Position numbers and translations under genes: made by a program. The notes beneath the pieces are model-generated. The model saw only the letters and a program-made list of their open reading frames with translations, did not search any database and was not told the origin of the DNA. From positions 1 to 46,484 of IMG/VR virus record IMGVR_UViG_3300021792_000001: DNA of 46,484 bases; one strand, written 5' to 3'. This DNA is from a virus. Of this stretch, positions 7,901-14,247 are shown in pieces (within the stretch, counting starts at the first letter, position 1; each line of letters opens with the position of its first letter).

Positions 7901-10101
7901 AACGCATCATAGGATGCTACTGCAAAATAGTGCTCAGTATCAGACTCTAACCCTGTCACTCCGTACACATCACCGGCACCACGATATACGCGATTATCAT
8001 CAACTATCTGTACAGGTGTTTCTGTTGAAAGCCAGATACCCACACCGTTGGCATTATCAGGCGCTTGCGATGATACACGGATAGAGTCGCTCGACGCAGT
8101 GAAAGAAACCGTCGGTGCGACTGGAGCAGGCTTAGAGATGGCCAACGAAGCATAGTCACCCAACTCGCCGGAGATGTTTACACCATACACATGGATTTCA
8201 AATGACCTCGGATAACCGACTTCTTTGAAAACTTGAAGTCCAATCGACAAGCTCGGCACTTCACTAACTATTGTTGTTAGACTCACACCCTCATGAACAA
8301 TATCAATTTGATAATGGTTTAACTCAGGAGATTCTAGCGCGTCCCAGGTAAGCGTAAGTGAATCATCAAAATCACCAGTGACACGCAACCCGGTAATTTG
8401 TCTAGGAATCGGCACGGCAACAGAAAAGCTAATCTCTGTTGCTGCAGATCGAGTAATAGCGTTTCTTGCTCGAATGCTAGCCGTGTATGTGCCGCTAGGT
8501 AGCATAGGCAGCATAAAAGCAGGACGAAAATCGCCATCCCAGTCACTTGAATGAGCCACAGTAGAGACTACTACTGGGACTGCAGATGAATTAAACACCT
8601 CAATTATGTAATCATGAACAAACGCACTGTCAGGCTGTGACCACGTCAACCTACCAACTGAGCTTTCTCCCCATTGAGCCGCAAAGATTAATGAATCTAT
8701 AGCGGGAAGGCTTCGGGCATCGACAACCTCTGGAGCTGTTACGACCTCCTGGTCAGGCAAATCAATCCATGGAAACACACTAGGATCATAAGCGGCGCAT
8801 TCAAATGAAATGGAACCATCAGCAGAGATGGTTCGCGATGAAATACGCCACAAAATGCCATCGTTTAGACCTGGAACATCCATTACTATCAGATCGCCGC
8901 AGCGCACTTTGATCATCCAAGGCTGGGCCTCAAATGCCAGCTGACCACCATGGCGACTTTCCAATAACGCCTGTCGGGCTATATCAAGCGCTTGGTATCG
9001 ATTAGTGCACGAGTCAACGGTCAGATCTGCATGAGACTCTTCCCAATTATCCTCCTCGAGCAGCGTTTGATATTCAGCATCTTCAACCGGATAAGTTGCC
9101 TCGTTTTTACGCCACTCAGAGTCTGGATCAATGTATTTAACAGTGACTTTATTGTAGCGATCACGCGCACCGTTTGGGTTACGAGCAATATCTCCAATAA
9201 TGTCGTCGTATGTAATCGTATGATTCGGTGTCGCATCGTTCTGGATGATGTAACGCCATTGCCCACCGGTTTGAATCAGGAATGCACGACTTTCACTAAC
9301 TAGACGCTTAATGTTTTCAAGTGGCGGCTGACCAGTGTCGACCACTGTATTACACGCAAATCGTTTTACTTGAACACCACTATCAGTGCGGCTTTCATAG
9401 GTTTCATCGGCAATATTTGCTGACTGAGAAAATGAGTCGAAATCAATAAGATCATCATCCATCCCAACACCAAAACGCTTAGAACGGAAGTAATCAAGCA
9501 CAACCAAGGAGTGGTTGTCGGAAAAGTTCGTTTGACCGCTTCTAGGATCAAACAACTTGCGACCTTCGATGATTGACTCAAAATTGGGTAAGCCGCTATA
9601 TAAATCCTGGTCGTATTCGTAGCGAACTGCACAATAGACAATCCCCTGCAATCGGTGTTCATTTGTCCAGTCACCTAACTCAGACACAAACCTACTGTCT
9701 GCCGAATCATTATCCAACCCTAAATGGGCCGTATAAACCAGCTTTGAACCAAATTCAGAGGATGCCTTATCAGATATTGTTACTCCTTGAACACTCTGAA
9801 CTTCACCCTCACACTGAACTAAAACAGAGTATAGATATTTATTCTTATCTCCACGGCTGGTTAAGTAAACACGCGTTCCGCCGACTCTCATTCTTCCGTA
9901 AACAATAGGTATAGATGCAGACGCCGATGCTTTGTTAACAGTTGTGCCTTGATTTTGATCGGCTTCCTCAGGCTTTAAAAGGTCTGTTACCCAGTCGCCT
10001 GCTGCCTTCCAAGCATCATACACACCACCTAGAACGCCATTTGTTATAACACCAACAAAACTTTTAAATGGTTTAGTAAAGCTCTTAAGTGAAAACCCCA
10101 T
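4978..10101 (-). CDS. J: Central tail fibre / tip attachment protein, gpJ-like (1707 aa)
   Basis: This is the largest gene of the tail operon and the counterpart of lambda J. The N-terminal region (to about residue 430) matches the phage tail-tip hub pattern, with ASIPIVYGRMRVGG near residue 62 and a DLIVMDVPG beta region near 405. It is followed by about three fibronectin type III-like repeats (about 460-760) and long heptad-like coiled coils with many QT/AE residues (about 760-1270). A beta-rich C-terminal 450 residues would contact the receptor. A CVDADGNPTSHETAESCELAGH cysteine loop interrupts the coiled coil. The C-terminal part differs strongly in character from the N-terminal hub, as expected for host-range variation. 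Confidence 0.88.
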   Translation of the reverse strand: MGFSLKSFTKPFKSFVGVITNGVLGGVYDAWKAAGDWVTDLLKPEEADQNQGTTVNKASASASIPIVYGRMRVGGTRVYLTSRGDKNKYLYSVLVQCEGEVQSVQGVTISDKASSEFGSKLVYTAHLGLDNDSADSRFVSELGDWTNEHRLQGIVYCAVRYEYDQDLYSGLPNFESIIEGRKLFDPRSGQTNFSDNHSLVVLDYFRSKRFGVGMDDDLIDFDSFSQSANIADETYESRTDSGVQVKRFACNTVVDTGQPPLENIKRLVSESRAFLIQTGGQWRYIIQNDATPNHTITYDDIIGDIARNPNGARDRYNKVTVKYIDPDSEWRKNEATYPVEDAEYQTLLEEDNWEESHADLTVDSCTNRYQALDIARQALLESRHGGQLAFEAQPWMIKVRCGDLIVMDVPGLNDGILWRISSRTISADGSISFECAAYDPSVFPWIDLPDQEVVTAPEVVDARSLPAIDSLIFAAQWGESSVGRLTWSQPDSAFVHDYIIEVFNSSAVPVVVSTVAHSSDWDGDFRPAFMLPMLPSGTYTASIRARNAITRSAATEISFSVAVPIPRQITGLRVTGDFDDSLTLTWDALESPELNHYQIDIVHEGVSLTTIVSEVPSLSIGLQVFKEVGYPRSFEIHVYGVNISGELGDYASLAISKPAPVAPTVSFTASSDSIRVSSQAPDNANGVGIWLSTETPVQIVDDNRVYRGAGDVYGVTGLESDTEHYFAVASYDAFGYGEPAQLSAATLVDAVDRAINQLTERDAEISSDINQINAKAYSVNAQTQEQILLAAAKVAEQRRLQQSQNDEYYRILNAVVSIDPSTGTIVNRAYEYTNEKFSEAALLIDGVNNSITAQTSRIETAEGRIESAESALELQSGLINQRATYTELSEAVNSAIAAIQPAYATNFNTGLDGWSAQNGTASYNVGAWVDLTLGDIALDMSYSGADNPVIQLALARESGAVWSGRIQWKTDAHGYSASHEASIAEITDDGQQYTVTVDLGSDNDYSANTITGLRIILGATVADVYRLYSVQAGKRTAAQTAIEGLQGRVSTAEQTLDAVNGQLANYVTTSWYEQNSLKQSDVQQTLDSWNTEYGITATLAEFDSNGTLLKANEASQWIDGAEALIAQIAQSQAQTEFGERVNAVEQTLDAQNAQITQQISSVYKAETATELLGEAALLSAGKAAAAAREQVSQADAIKRSSAQIAQESKARADEDGALAQSITELKATVDENQAQVEDYQRAAIGYCVDADGNPTSHETAESCELAGHTWQGNRPIAEAMRNVQIAAKDSDGNDITISAGALYQALVNEAGNANATAALLALVNEQLAGVFANVGEDGSSLEFIADQMAFKTENGTINPFTVIGDEVHASNLIVSTLRVPTSGSDETPVDVTTFEQLKGNDGMLPAPDGTAGLYADGNYMGYHDGENWRSFIDKDGGFYFCDESGNYITNMTDDGTLTVTGHIEASSGEFHGAVYAQTGVFRGTITGAYMYDTTIIEGSSNRYLMCDWNQYAYGTMSPTDIVNSGNIPIICLQTLIGGRTSSNQISYSVSSDTGSQRSVFNPMVLSVVPMNHSPYEVSNRCRRENIKIDVHIEIRSNDEIDKGWRKNGVGFELYTGDLSGGSRRVYSFGYDIFRIHSTNGSQINLGGVVWTTGEESAGVYYMKASMEIPYISSITPVLFLGYSNIYNAQGRASGRVHITVSDTGQNL

Positions 10102-10103
10102 GA

Positions 10104-10613
10104 CTACTTACCCCATTTAATATCAGCTTTTTCTTTGCCAGCAAATTCAAAGCCTTTATCCCCTGGGAAGTGCTGTTGCTGAGAATCTGTATTAGTTGTG
10201 CGCCCACGCATCTGTTGCCAGTAAATAATGTTGGCACTGGCTGTCACTTTGATTTCGTACCCGTTTTCAGAGTCTGTTGCCTCGTACTCAACCATCCTAC
10301 CCTCAAAGATCTTATGAAACTCCTCGGATCCGTCGTCCCAAATGTATTGACGGTAATAGCTCAAACGTTGGTTCAAATATTCATCAGAGTAAAAAGCAAT
10401 AAGCACTGGATCGTTTGGATCAGAAATATTTAGGGTGACATCCATATCGTTAGTGGTGATCTCGAGTGTTTCCTCGACATCACTAATACCCTCCTCAGCC
10501 AAGTAACCGGTTGGCTCATAAGTCTCACCATTGAAGTTGACGGCGATCCCTCCATCGGTCATAGCCATGGAGCCATTCTTAAAATTCAAACTGATCAGGT
10601 TACGAATAATCAT
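10104..10613 (-). CDS. Tail tip assembly protein, baseplate-hub-like (169 aa)
   Basis: It lies 2 bp upstream of the J-like gene and 2 bp downstream of another tail gene. The protein is beta-rich (NFNGETYEPTGYL, then a DVTLNISDPND stretch) and ends basic. It resembles the small hub-domain proteins that precede the tip gene in many siphoviruses (DUF2163-like arrangement). I cannot confirm the family without a search. Lambda has K and I here; no NlpC/P60 peptidase is present. Confidence 0.65.
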   Translation of the reverse strand: MIIRNLISLNFKNGSMAMTDGGIAVNFNGETYEPTGYLAEEGISDVEETLEITTNDMDVTLNISDPNDPVLIAFYSDEYLNQRLSYYRQYIWDDGSEEFHKIFEGRMVEYEATDSENGYEIKVTASANIIYWQQMRGRTTNTDSQQQHFPGDKGFEFAGKEKADIKWGK

Positions 10614-10615
10614 GG

Positions 10616-11167
10616 TTATAATTGCTCTTCAAAACTGGCTGATATTTTTGTCAACGGACCGCTACGCTTGTACGAAATAGCGTCGTCTGTTCGAGTACAG
10701 GAAATCGCGACGCCAGATACAAACACCTGCTCTGATGCGAATACCTGCTTTCGCAAAGACGGATAAATAGAGTAGGCAGCCCCATCTTGAGCAACTACAC
10801 GGTAAACTTTTGAATGATTATAAAAGCGGATGTAATGTCCAACCGTTAACACTCCGGTGCCTGCTAGTGTTAAAAGGTCAGCCCCTGGATTAGCACTATT
10901 TACAACAGACCAAATTCCGCTTGCATCAGAGTGATAACTACGTACAGGGTGAACTATGTCAGCTATACCACTTTGCCCTTTCATCATGTCTAAGGCGACC
11001 TCTAAATCGCACGCTCGTCCATCAAGAAAGTCAGGCCACGATACATCCAGCTCCCAGCGTTGCTGCTCTAGGTTACGAACCACTTTACGTCCGGATCGTG
11101 AGCGCGTAACGACAGTTGGATCATTTGAGGTGATCGTCACCTCACATTCATCTAAATATGGAAGCAT
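10616..11167 (-). CDS. Distal tail protein, lambda M/L position (183 aa)
   Basis: ATG 11167 is preceded by GAGGTGG; the longer frame to 11209 would run over the upstream terminator tail. The protein is mostly beta strand, with a charged RSRSGRKVV segment near residue 20 and a second beta domain from about residue 95. It is the first tail gene after the cargo block, so it depends on read-through or its own promoter. Function is assigned from position. Confidence 0.6.
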   Translation of the reverse strand: MLPYLDECEVTITSNDPTVVTRSRSGRKVVRNLEQQRWELDVSWPDFLDGRACDLEVALDMMKGQSGIADIVHPVRSYHSDASGIWSVVNSANPGADLLTLAGTGVLTVGHYIRFYNHSKVYRVVAQDGAAYSIYPSLRKQVFASEQVFVSGVAISCTRTDDAISYKRSGPLTKISASFEEQL

Positions 11168-11183
11168 CGCCACCTCGCGGGCA

Positions 11184-11206
11184 TAAAAAAACCCGCACTG
11201 GGCGGG
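11184..11206 (-). terminator. Intrinsic terminator upstream of the distal tail gene
   Basis: The minus strand has CCCGC-CCAGT-GCGGG followed by seven T. It separates the cargo block from the tail-tip genes and would need antitermination by the late transcription complex. Confidence 0.8.
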
Positions 11207-11274
11207 CATAGATTTGATATTTTTAAAAGACTATATTGACCTACCAAAATCAAACAATAAGCCAAGGAGGCAGC

Positions 11275-11820
11275 ATGGATGAAATTGATTTAGTCGTAAC
11301 AAAATTAACAAACGCACAAAAAAACGGCGAATACATTGATATCGTTTATTTAGGTGGCTCTCAGCCAAATACCATCAGAACCATATTCCCTATCGAGATA
11401 GGCTACAGTGATGTTCTTGCCGACTGCATCGATACTGATAAAAAAAAGCGATTTACGTTAGAAAAAATCAAAATCGACACTGCCGGTCAAACTAAATACG
11501 ACTGCACACTCTCGTCACCCGATACATTAGAGGAATTTCTATCAGAACATCAGGATACGATACATAAAGCACTAAACAACTTAGACATAGAGGTTTCAGA
11601 TAGAAGCAACGAAGTCAAAGGCTTTATAAGAACGACAAACGCAAAACTAAAACCCAAGCGTGGCAAAGTTGACGTTTTCAGAATATACGCAGATCTAGAC
11701 GACCCAGACATTATTTATGTTTGGACTAGGTTTCCCATGCAAAACCGACCAACACCTTTACAACAATTAGAATCGATAGTTACTAGTGCCATCAACTCAA
11801 TAAAGTTACCAGATATGTAG
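11275..11820 (+). CDS. WYL-like single-domain protein, moron (181 aa)
   Basis: ATG 11275 follows AAGGAGG by 5 nt. Residues 18-65 (IDIVYLGGSQP, TIRTIFPIEI, a cysteine, RFTLEKIKI) have the strand pattern of the C-terminal half of WYL domains, a ligand- or nucleic-acid-sensing fold. No N-terminal HTH is present. The C-terminal half is charged with no clear fold. It is transcribed against the late genes, lies between two terminators, and has lower GC than its neighbours. This is the signature of an independently expressed lysogenic gene. Confidence 0.6.
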   Translation: MDEIDLVVTKLTNAQKNGEYIDIVYLGGSQPNTIRTIFPIEIGYSDVLADCIDTDKKKRFTLEKIKIDTAGQTKYDCTLSSPDTLEEFLSEHQDTIHKALNNLDIEVSDRSNEVKGFIRTTNAKLKPKRGKVDVFRIYADLDDPDIIYVWTRFPMQNRPTPLQQLESIVTSAINSIKLPDM

Positions 11821-11836
11821 CGCCCCGTAGGGCGCT
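11819..11836. terminator. Short hairpin between convergent genes
   Basis: GCGCCC/GGGCGC stem with a short loop immediately after the stop of the WYL-like gene and before the stop of the rha-like gene. The following T run is poor, so it may stop transcription weakly from both sides. Confidence 0.5.
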
Positions 11837-11843
11837 GTATTAC

Positions 11844-12596
11844 TTAATGAAGCTGTGGATGCTCTTTATCCCACAGGGCTTTGAGCTTGGTTAGGCCTTT
11901 TCCTGTCACGACGGTGGTGACGGATTGTTTTAATCCATGCTCTGGGTGTTGGAAGTTACTGAGCTTTACGTTGAGCAAGCCTTGTTGGATTTTCTCTTGA
12001 TATGGCTCGTTTCGTCGGGAAATCCAGCCAATATTGCGGAGAAAGTCGAATAGGCGGCGCTGACCAGTGCCAATGATTTTAGCGGCTTCCGATACGCTAA
12101 TGGTGTCGGGCGCTCGTTGAACCTGTTCAGCAAATAATGCTTTAGGCTCGTACTCTTGCACCTTTGCTTCTAGGGCTTGCCGCTCTTGCTCCAGCTTTAG
12201 GCGTTGTTCTTCTGACTCCATGGCTAGACGCAAAATATCCATTTTGCTGAGCTGGGTCATATCTGGTGTTTGCGCCTGCAACTGGTCGCGCATCTCAAAG
12301 AAGGCTTTAACCAAGCGCTTCTTAAATTGCTTCACCGTTTCATTGTTGCGCATATAGGTCAACAGAAGCGTTGCTTGCTGTTCGTTTAAGATTGCAACTT
12401 CTCGCTTTTGACCACCCTTACCGTCTTCCCTACCCACTCGCATTTCAAATGCGAGTGGCCCGAAGTCTTCTAAATCTACCGTATTCTGGCGAATTAGCTG
12501 TATAACGGTTTTATGGGTATTGCCCACACCTTCTGCGATGGCCAACGATGTGGTGACCGGACAACCGCTCTCTGATTTCATAACTAATGCTTGCAT
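11844..12596 (-). CDS. Rha/KilAC antirepressor-like protein (250 aa)
   Basis: Residues 10-110 match the phage regulatory protein Rha pattern (NTHKTVIQLIRQN, ALLLTYMRN, VKAFFEMRDQL). A glutamate/lysine-rich coiled linker (about 118-155) is followed by a C-terminal KilAC/ANT-type DNA-binding domain (ISVSEAAKIIGTG, LFDFLRNIGWI). This domain pair is typical of phage antirepressors. It lies 2 bp after the upstream gene and shares a structured RNA leader. Its late-operon position is odd for an immunity regulator, so it is probably part of an independently controlled cassette. Confidence 0.85.
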   Translation of the reverse strand: MQALVMKSESGCPVTTSLAIAEGVGNTHKTVIQLIRQNTVDLEDFGPLAFEMRVGREDGKGGQKREVAILNEQQATLLLTYMRNNETVKQFKKRLVKAFFEMRDQLQAQTPDMTQLSKMDILRLAMESEEQRLKLEQERQALEAKVQEYEPKALFAEQVQRAPDTISVSEAAKIIGTGQRRLFDFLRNIGWISRRNEPYQEKIQQGLLNVKLSNFQHPEHGLKQSVTTVVTGKGLTKLKALWDKEHPQLH

Positions 12597-12598
12597 GG

Positions 12599-13000
12599 TT
12601 ATTCCTCCAGTTTTTCGATTCGATCACGACGCGCGGCGATTTCGTCCCATTGTTGTTGGGCTTGCGCTAGGTCTAGGTAAACATCACAGAATGATGCGGC
12701 TTTGCTAAGTTGCTCTTCGAGGTAGCTAAAGAAACCTACCCAATGCCCTTTGGTGGGCGTTTGGTCTTGAAAGTCGATATCACCAGCGATATGCCCGAGC
12801 AACCCCGTCCCTGCTAAGCTTGGATCGGCTTGAATTTGCAATAGGTAACACGCGGCAAGCTTGCGACCATTGGCACAGGCTAAGCGGTAATTATCGGTGT
12901 GAGGTACATCCCAGTTGGATTCTGGGGCGTTTGCCCCAAGGTGTGAAGCAGTAAAGCGAAAGCGCTTGTTTAGGGTCGGTGTCTTACCTTTAGTGATCAT
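12599..13000 (-). CDS. Phage protein of unknown function upstream of rha (133 aa)
   Basis: ATG 13000 overlaps the stop of a 53-codon leader frame (ATGA) and the gene ends 2 bp before rha. The N-terminal half has a CANGRKLAACYLLQI segment and a glycine-rich GTGLLGHIAGDI stretch. The C-terminal 40 residues form an amphipathic helix rich in Q, A, E and R. There is no transmembrane or enzymatic motif. I know similar genes only as unnamed partners of rha in prophages. Confidence 0.65.
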   Translation of the reverse strand: MITKGKTPTLNKRFRFTASHLGANAPESNWDVPHTDNYRLACANGRKLAACYLLQIQADPSLAGTGLLGHIAGDIDFQDQTPTKGHWVGFFSYLEEQLSKAASFCDVYLDLAQAQQQWDEIAARRDRIEKLEE

Positions 13001-13158
13001 CTTGATCCCCTTACATTTCTCTGAATTTGCCCAATAACTGATTGGGTGTCAGGAGGTTCAGAACGGCTGTAAGAAACCGCGAGTAGCTTTCCCCGAAGGT
13101 GTTTTATGACTACTGCCCTCCCGACGCAACAGGAGTGCTGCCCATAAATTTTGGGCAT
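12997..13158 (-). CDS. 53-codon leader frame over the structured RNA
   Basis: ATG 13158 directly follows the terminator T run, and the stop overlaps the ATG of the next gene. Two cysteines and many basic residues are present, with no recognisable fold. No Shine-Dalgarno other than T-rich sequence precedes it, so translation is doubtful. If translated, it would couple the leader to the downstream genes, as icd couples to ant in P1. The underlying RNA structure explains the sequence better. Confidence 0.35.
   Translation of the reverse strand: MPKIYGQHSCCVGRAVVIKHLRGKLLAVSYSRSEPPDTQSVIGQIQRNVRGSR
13048..13125 (-). ncRNA. Three-way-junction leader RNA of the rha cassette
   Basis: The closing stem pairs GTCGGGAGG (13125-13117) with CCTCCTGAC (13056-13048): 9 pairs, one wobble. 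Hairpin A (13113-13083) pairs GTAGT with GCTAC around a CCTTCGGG core. Hairpin B (13079-13064) pairs CGGT with GCCG. The same topology, the same upstream CCTGTT box and the same offset from an upstream terminator occur at 37907-37986, with different stem sequences. Confidence 0.6.
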
Positions 13159-13184
13159 AAAAAAGCCAACGCTGACGGGGTTGG
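13159..13184 (-). terminator. Intrinsic terminator before the rha leader RNA
   Basis: The minus strand has CCAAC-CCCGTCAGC-GTTGG then C and six T. The T run is followed at once by ATG and the folded leader, the same order as at 38019-38043. Confidence 0.75.
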
Positions 13185-13265
13185 TTGCTCATCCGCTTAC
13201 AAGAGGTTCTGACGCCTCAAAACGGATAGTAGATCAGGAAAAGCGAGATTGCAAATAGCGGGTAA

Positions 13266-13290
13266 TAAAAAACCCGCACTTGGCGGGTTT
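13266..13290 (-). terminator. Intrinsic terminator after the DUF2335-like gene
   Basis: AACCCGCC-AAGT-GCGGGTT followed by a T run on the minus strand, overlapping the end of the DUF2335-like coding region. It closes the two-gene membrane module. Confidence 0.8.
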
Positions 13291-13858
13291 ATTCACTTGG
13301 GCTCGGACTGCTCTGTTCAGAATCCTTTGAGCTATTTTTTCTCGCTCTTTTCTTTGTTACAAACACTGTAACAAGTGCAACAACCGTACCTCCACCAATC
13401 ACTCCGGCAAGTTCATCATGCCCCTCCATGCCTAAGTCATATGCAATGTAAAGAGCAAATAAGGCCACTACCAAACCTGCGAATTGGCTCATAAGCCCTT
13501 CGAAAAGAGCAAAATTCATCCCCTTTCTTGCCAAATTCTCTCGAATTTTCAATGACTCTTTCTGAGTCTCTAGCAAATGAGCTATGTAACCTTTATGAGC
13601 TTTCTCGACTATCACCATCTCATCAGCTGGCGGAAACGGGCCAGACCTAGTTATGGTTGTTGACTGATATGACACCAACAACGTCCCTAGTAGCTCTTTA
13701 TTTCTCAGCAACTGTCCCTTGAGGGCAGGGTCTGATTCAACTGCTCTAGCGAACCCCGGGTTCAAGTTTTCAAGCTGAGCTAGCAGCAGCTCTGATTCAG
13801 GTTCAGCCCCTGTATACTCTATAAGATCGGATGATCCCTTTTCCTGATTTTCACTCAT
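13289..13858 (-). CDS. DUF2335-like membrane protein (189 aa), moron
   Basis: Residues 68-85 carry the SGPFPPADEM signature with the following helix, typical of DUF2335. Two hydrophobic segments follow near the C-terminus (about 122-141 and 149-167), then a basic, serine-rich tail. The N-terminal 60 residues are acidic and helical. It should be an inner-membrane protein with most of its mass in the cytoplasm. It overlaps the small upstream gene by 4 bp (ATGA) and ends in its own terminator. DUF2335 has no settled function; superinfection exclusion or host-surface change is a guess. Confidence 0.75.
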   Translation of the reverse strand: MSENQEKGSSDLIEYTGAEPESELLLAQLENLNPGFARAVESDPALKGQLLRNKELLGTLLVSYQSTTITRSGPFPPADEMVIVEKAHKGYIAHLLETQKESLKIRENLARKGMNFALFEGLMSQFAGLVVALFALYIAYDLGMEGHDELAGVIGGGTVVALVTVFVTKKRARKNSSKDSEQSSPSPSE

Positions 13859-14064
13859 CGCACAGTTAACGGTTTCTCAGAGTTTTTGTGGTTAGGTTTA
13901 TACCCGTACTGCCCAGAAAGCTGGTTATACGCATCATTCAAAGTGCGTCCAACGTCCTTCGCAGACTGTTCAAATAATTCACCTTCTTTTGGTACCATTG
14001 CCATGTAATCTGTCTGAGGGAACAGATCAAGGATACTACCCATTCCTCTTAGAAAGTTGGTCAT
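13855..14064 (-). CDS. Small partner of the DUF2335-like protein (69 aa)
   Basis: ATG 14064 follows AAGGGGTGAGTC. The protein has an N-terminal amphipathic stretch (FLRGMGSILDLF), an acidic middle and a polar, basic end, with no transmembrane helix. The stop overlaps the next start, so the two are made together. No family recognised. Confidence 0.6.
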   Translation of the reverse strand: MTNFLRGMGSILDLFPQTDYMAMVPKEGELFEQSAKDVGRTLNDAYNQLSGQYGYKPNHKNSEKPLTVR

Positions 14065-14247
14065 GACTCACCCCTTATTGCATTTGTAGTTTAGAGTGCT
14101 CGAATACATCGACGCACTGTGTGACTCAGAATATATTTACTTTCGTATTAATATATATAGCCCGAATCTTCCAGTATTTGACGCCCACGTCAACATATAT
14201 TAACAAATTCCATAATTTCACTCTTTGCTTACAATGGGGGATTCCAG
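14065..14247 (-). promoter_or_regulatory. Promoter/operator region of the DUF2335 module
   Basis: A very AT-rich gap after the tape measure gene contains the palindrome TGACG-TGGG-CGTCA at 14179-14192 and a TATATATAT-type -10 region just downstream on the minus strand. Neighbouring late genes are separated by only a few bases, so the gap points to an imported cassette with its own regulated promoter. Confidence 0.5.

Noticed and set aside
5503-9908. Plus-strand frames opposite the J-like gene
   Set aside because: Antisense shadows of a long well-supported coding region without ribosome binding sites.
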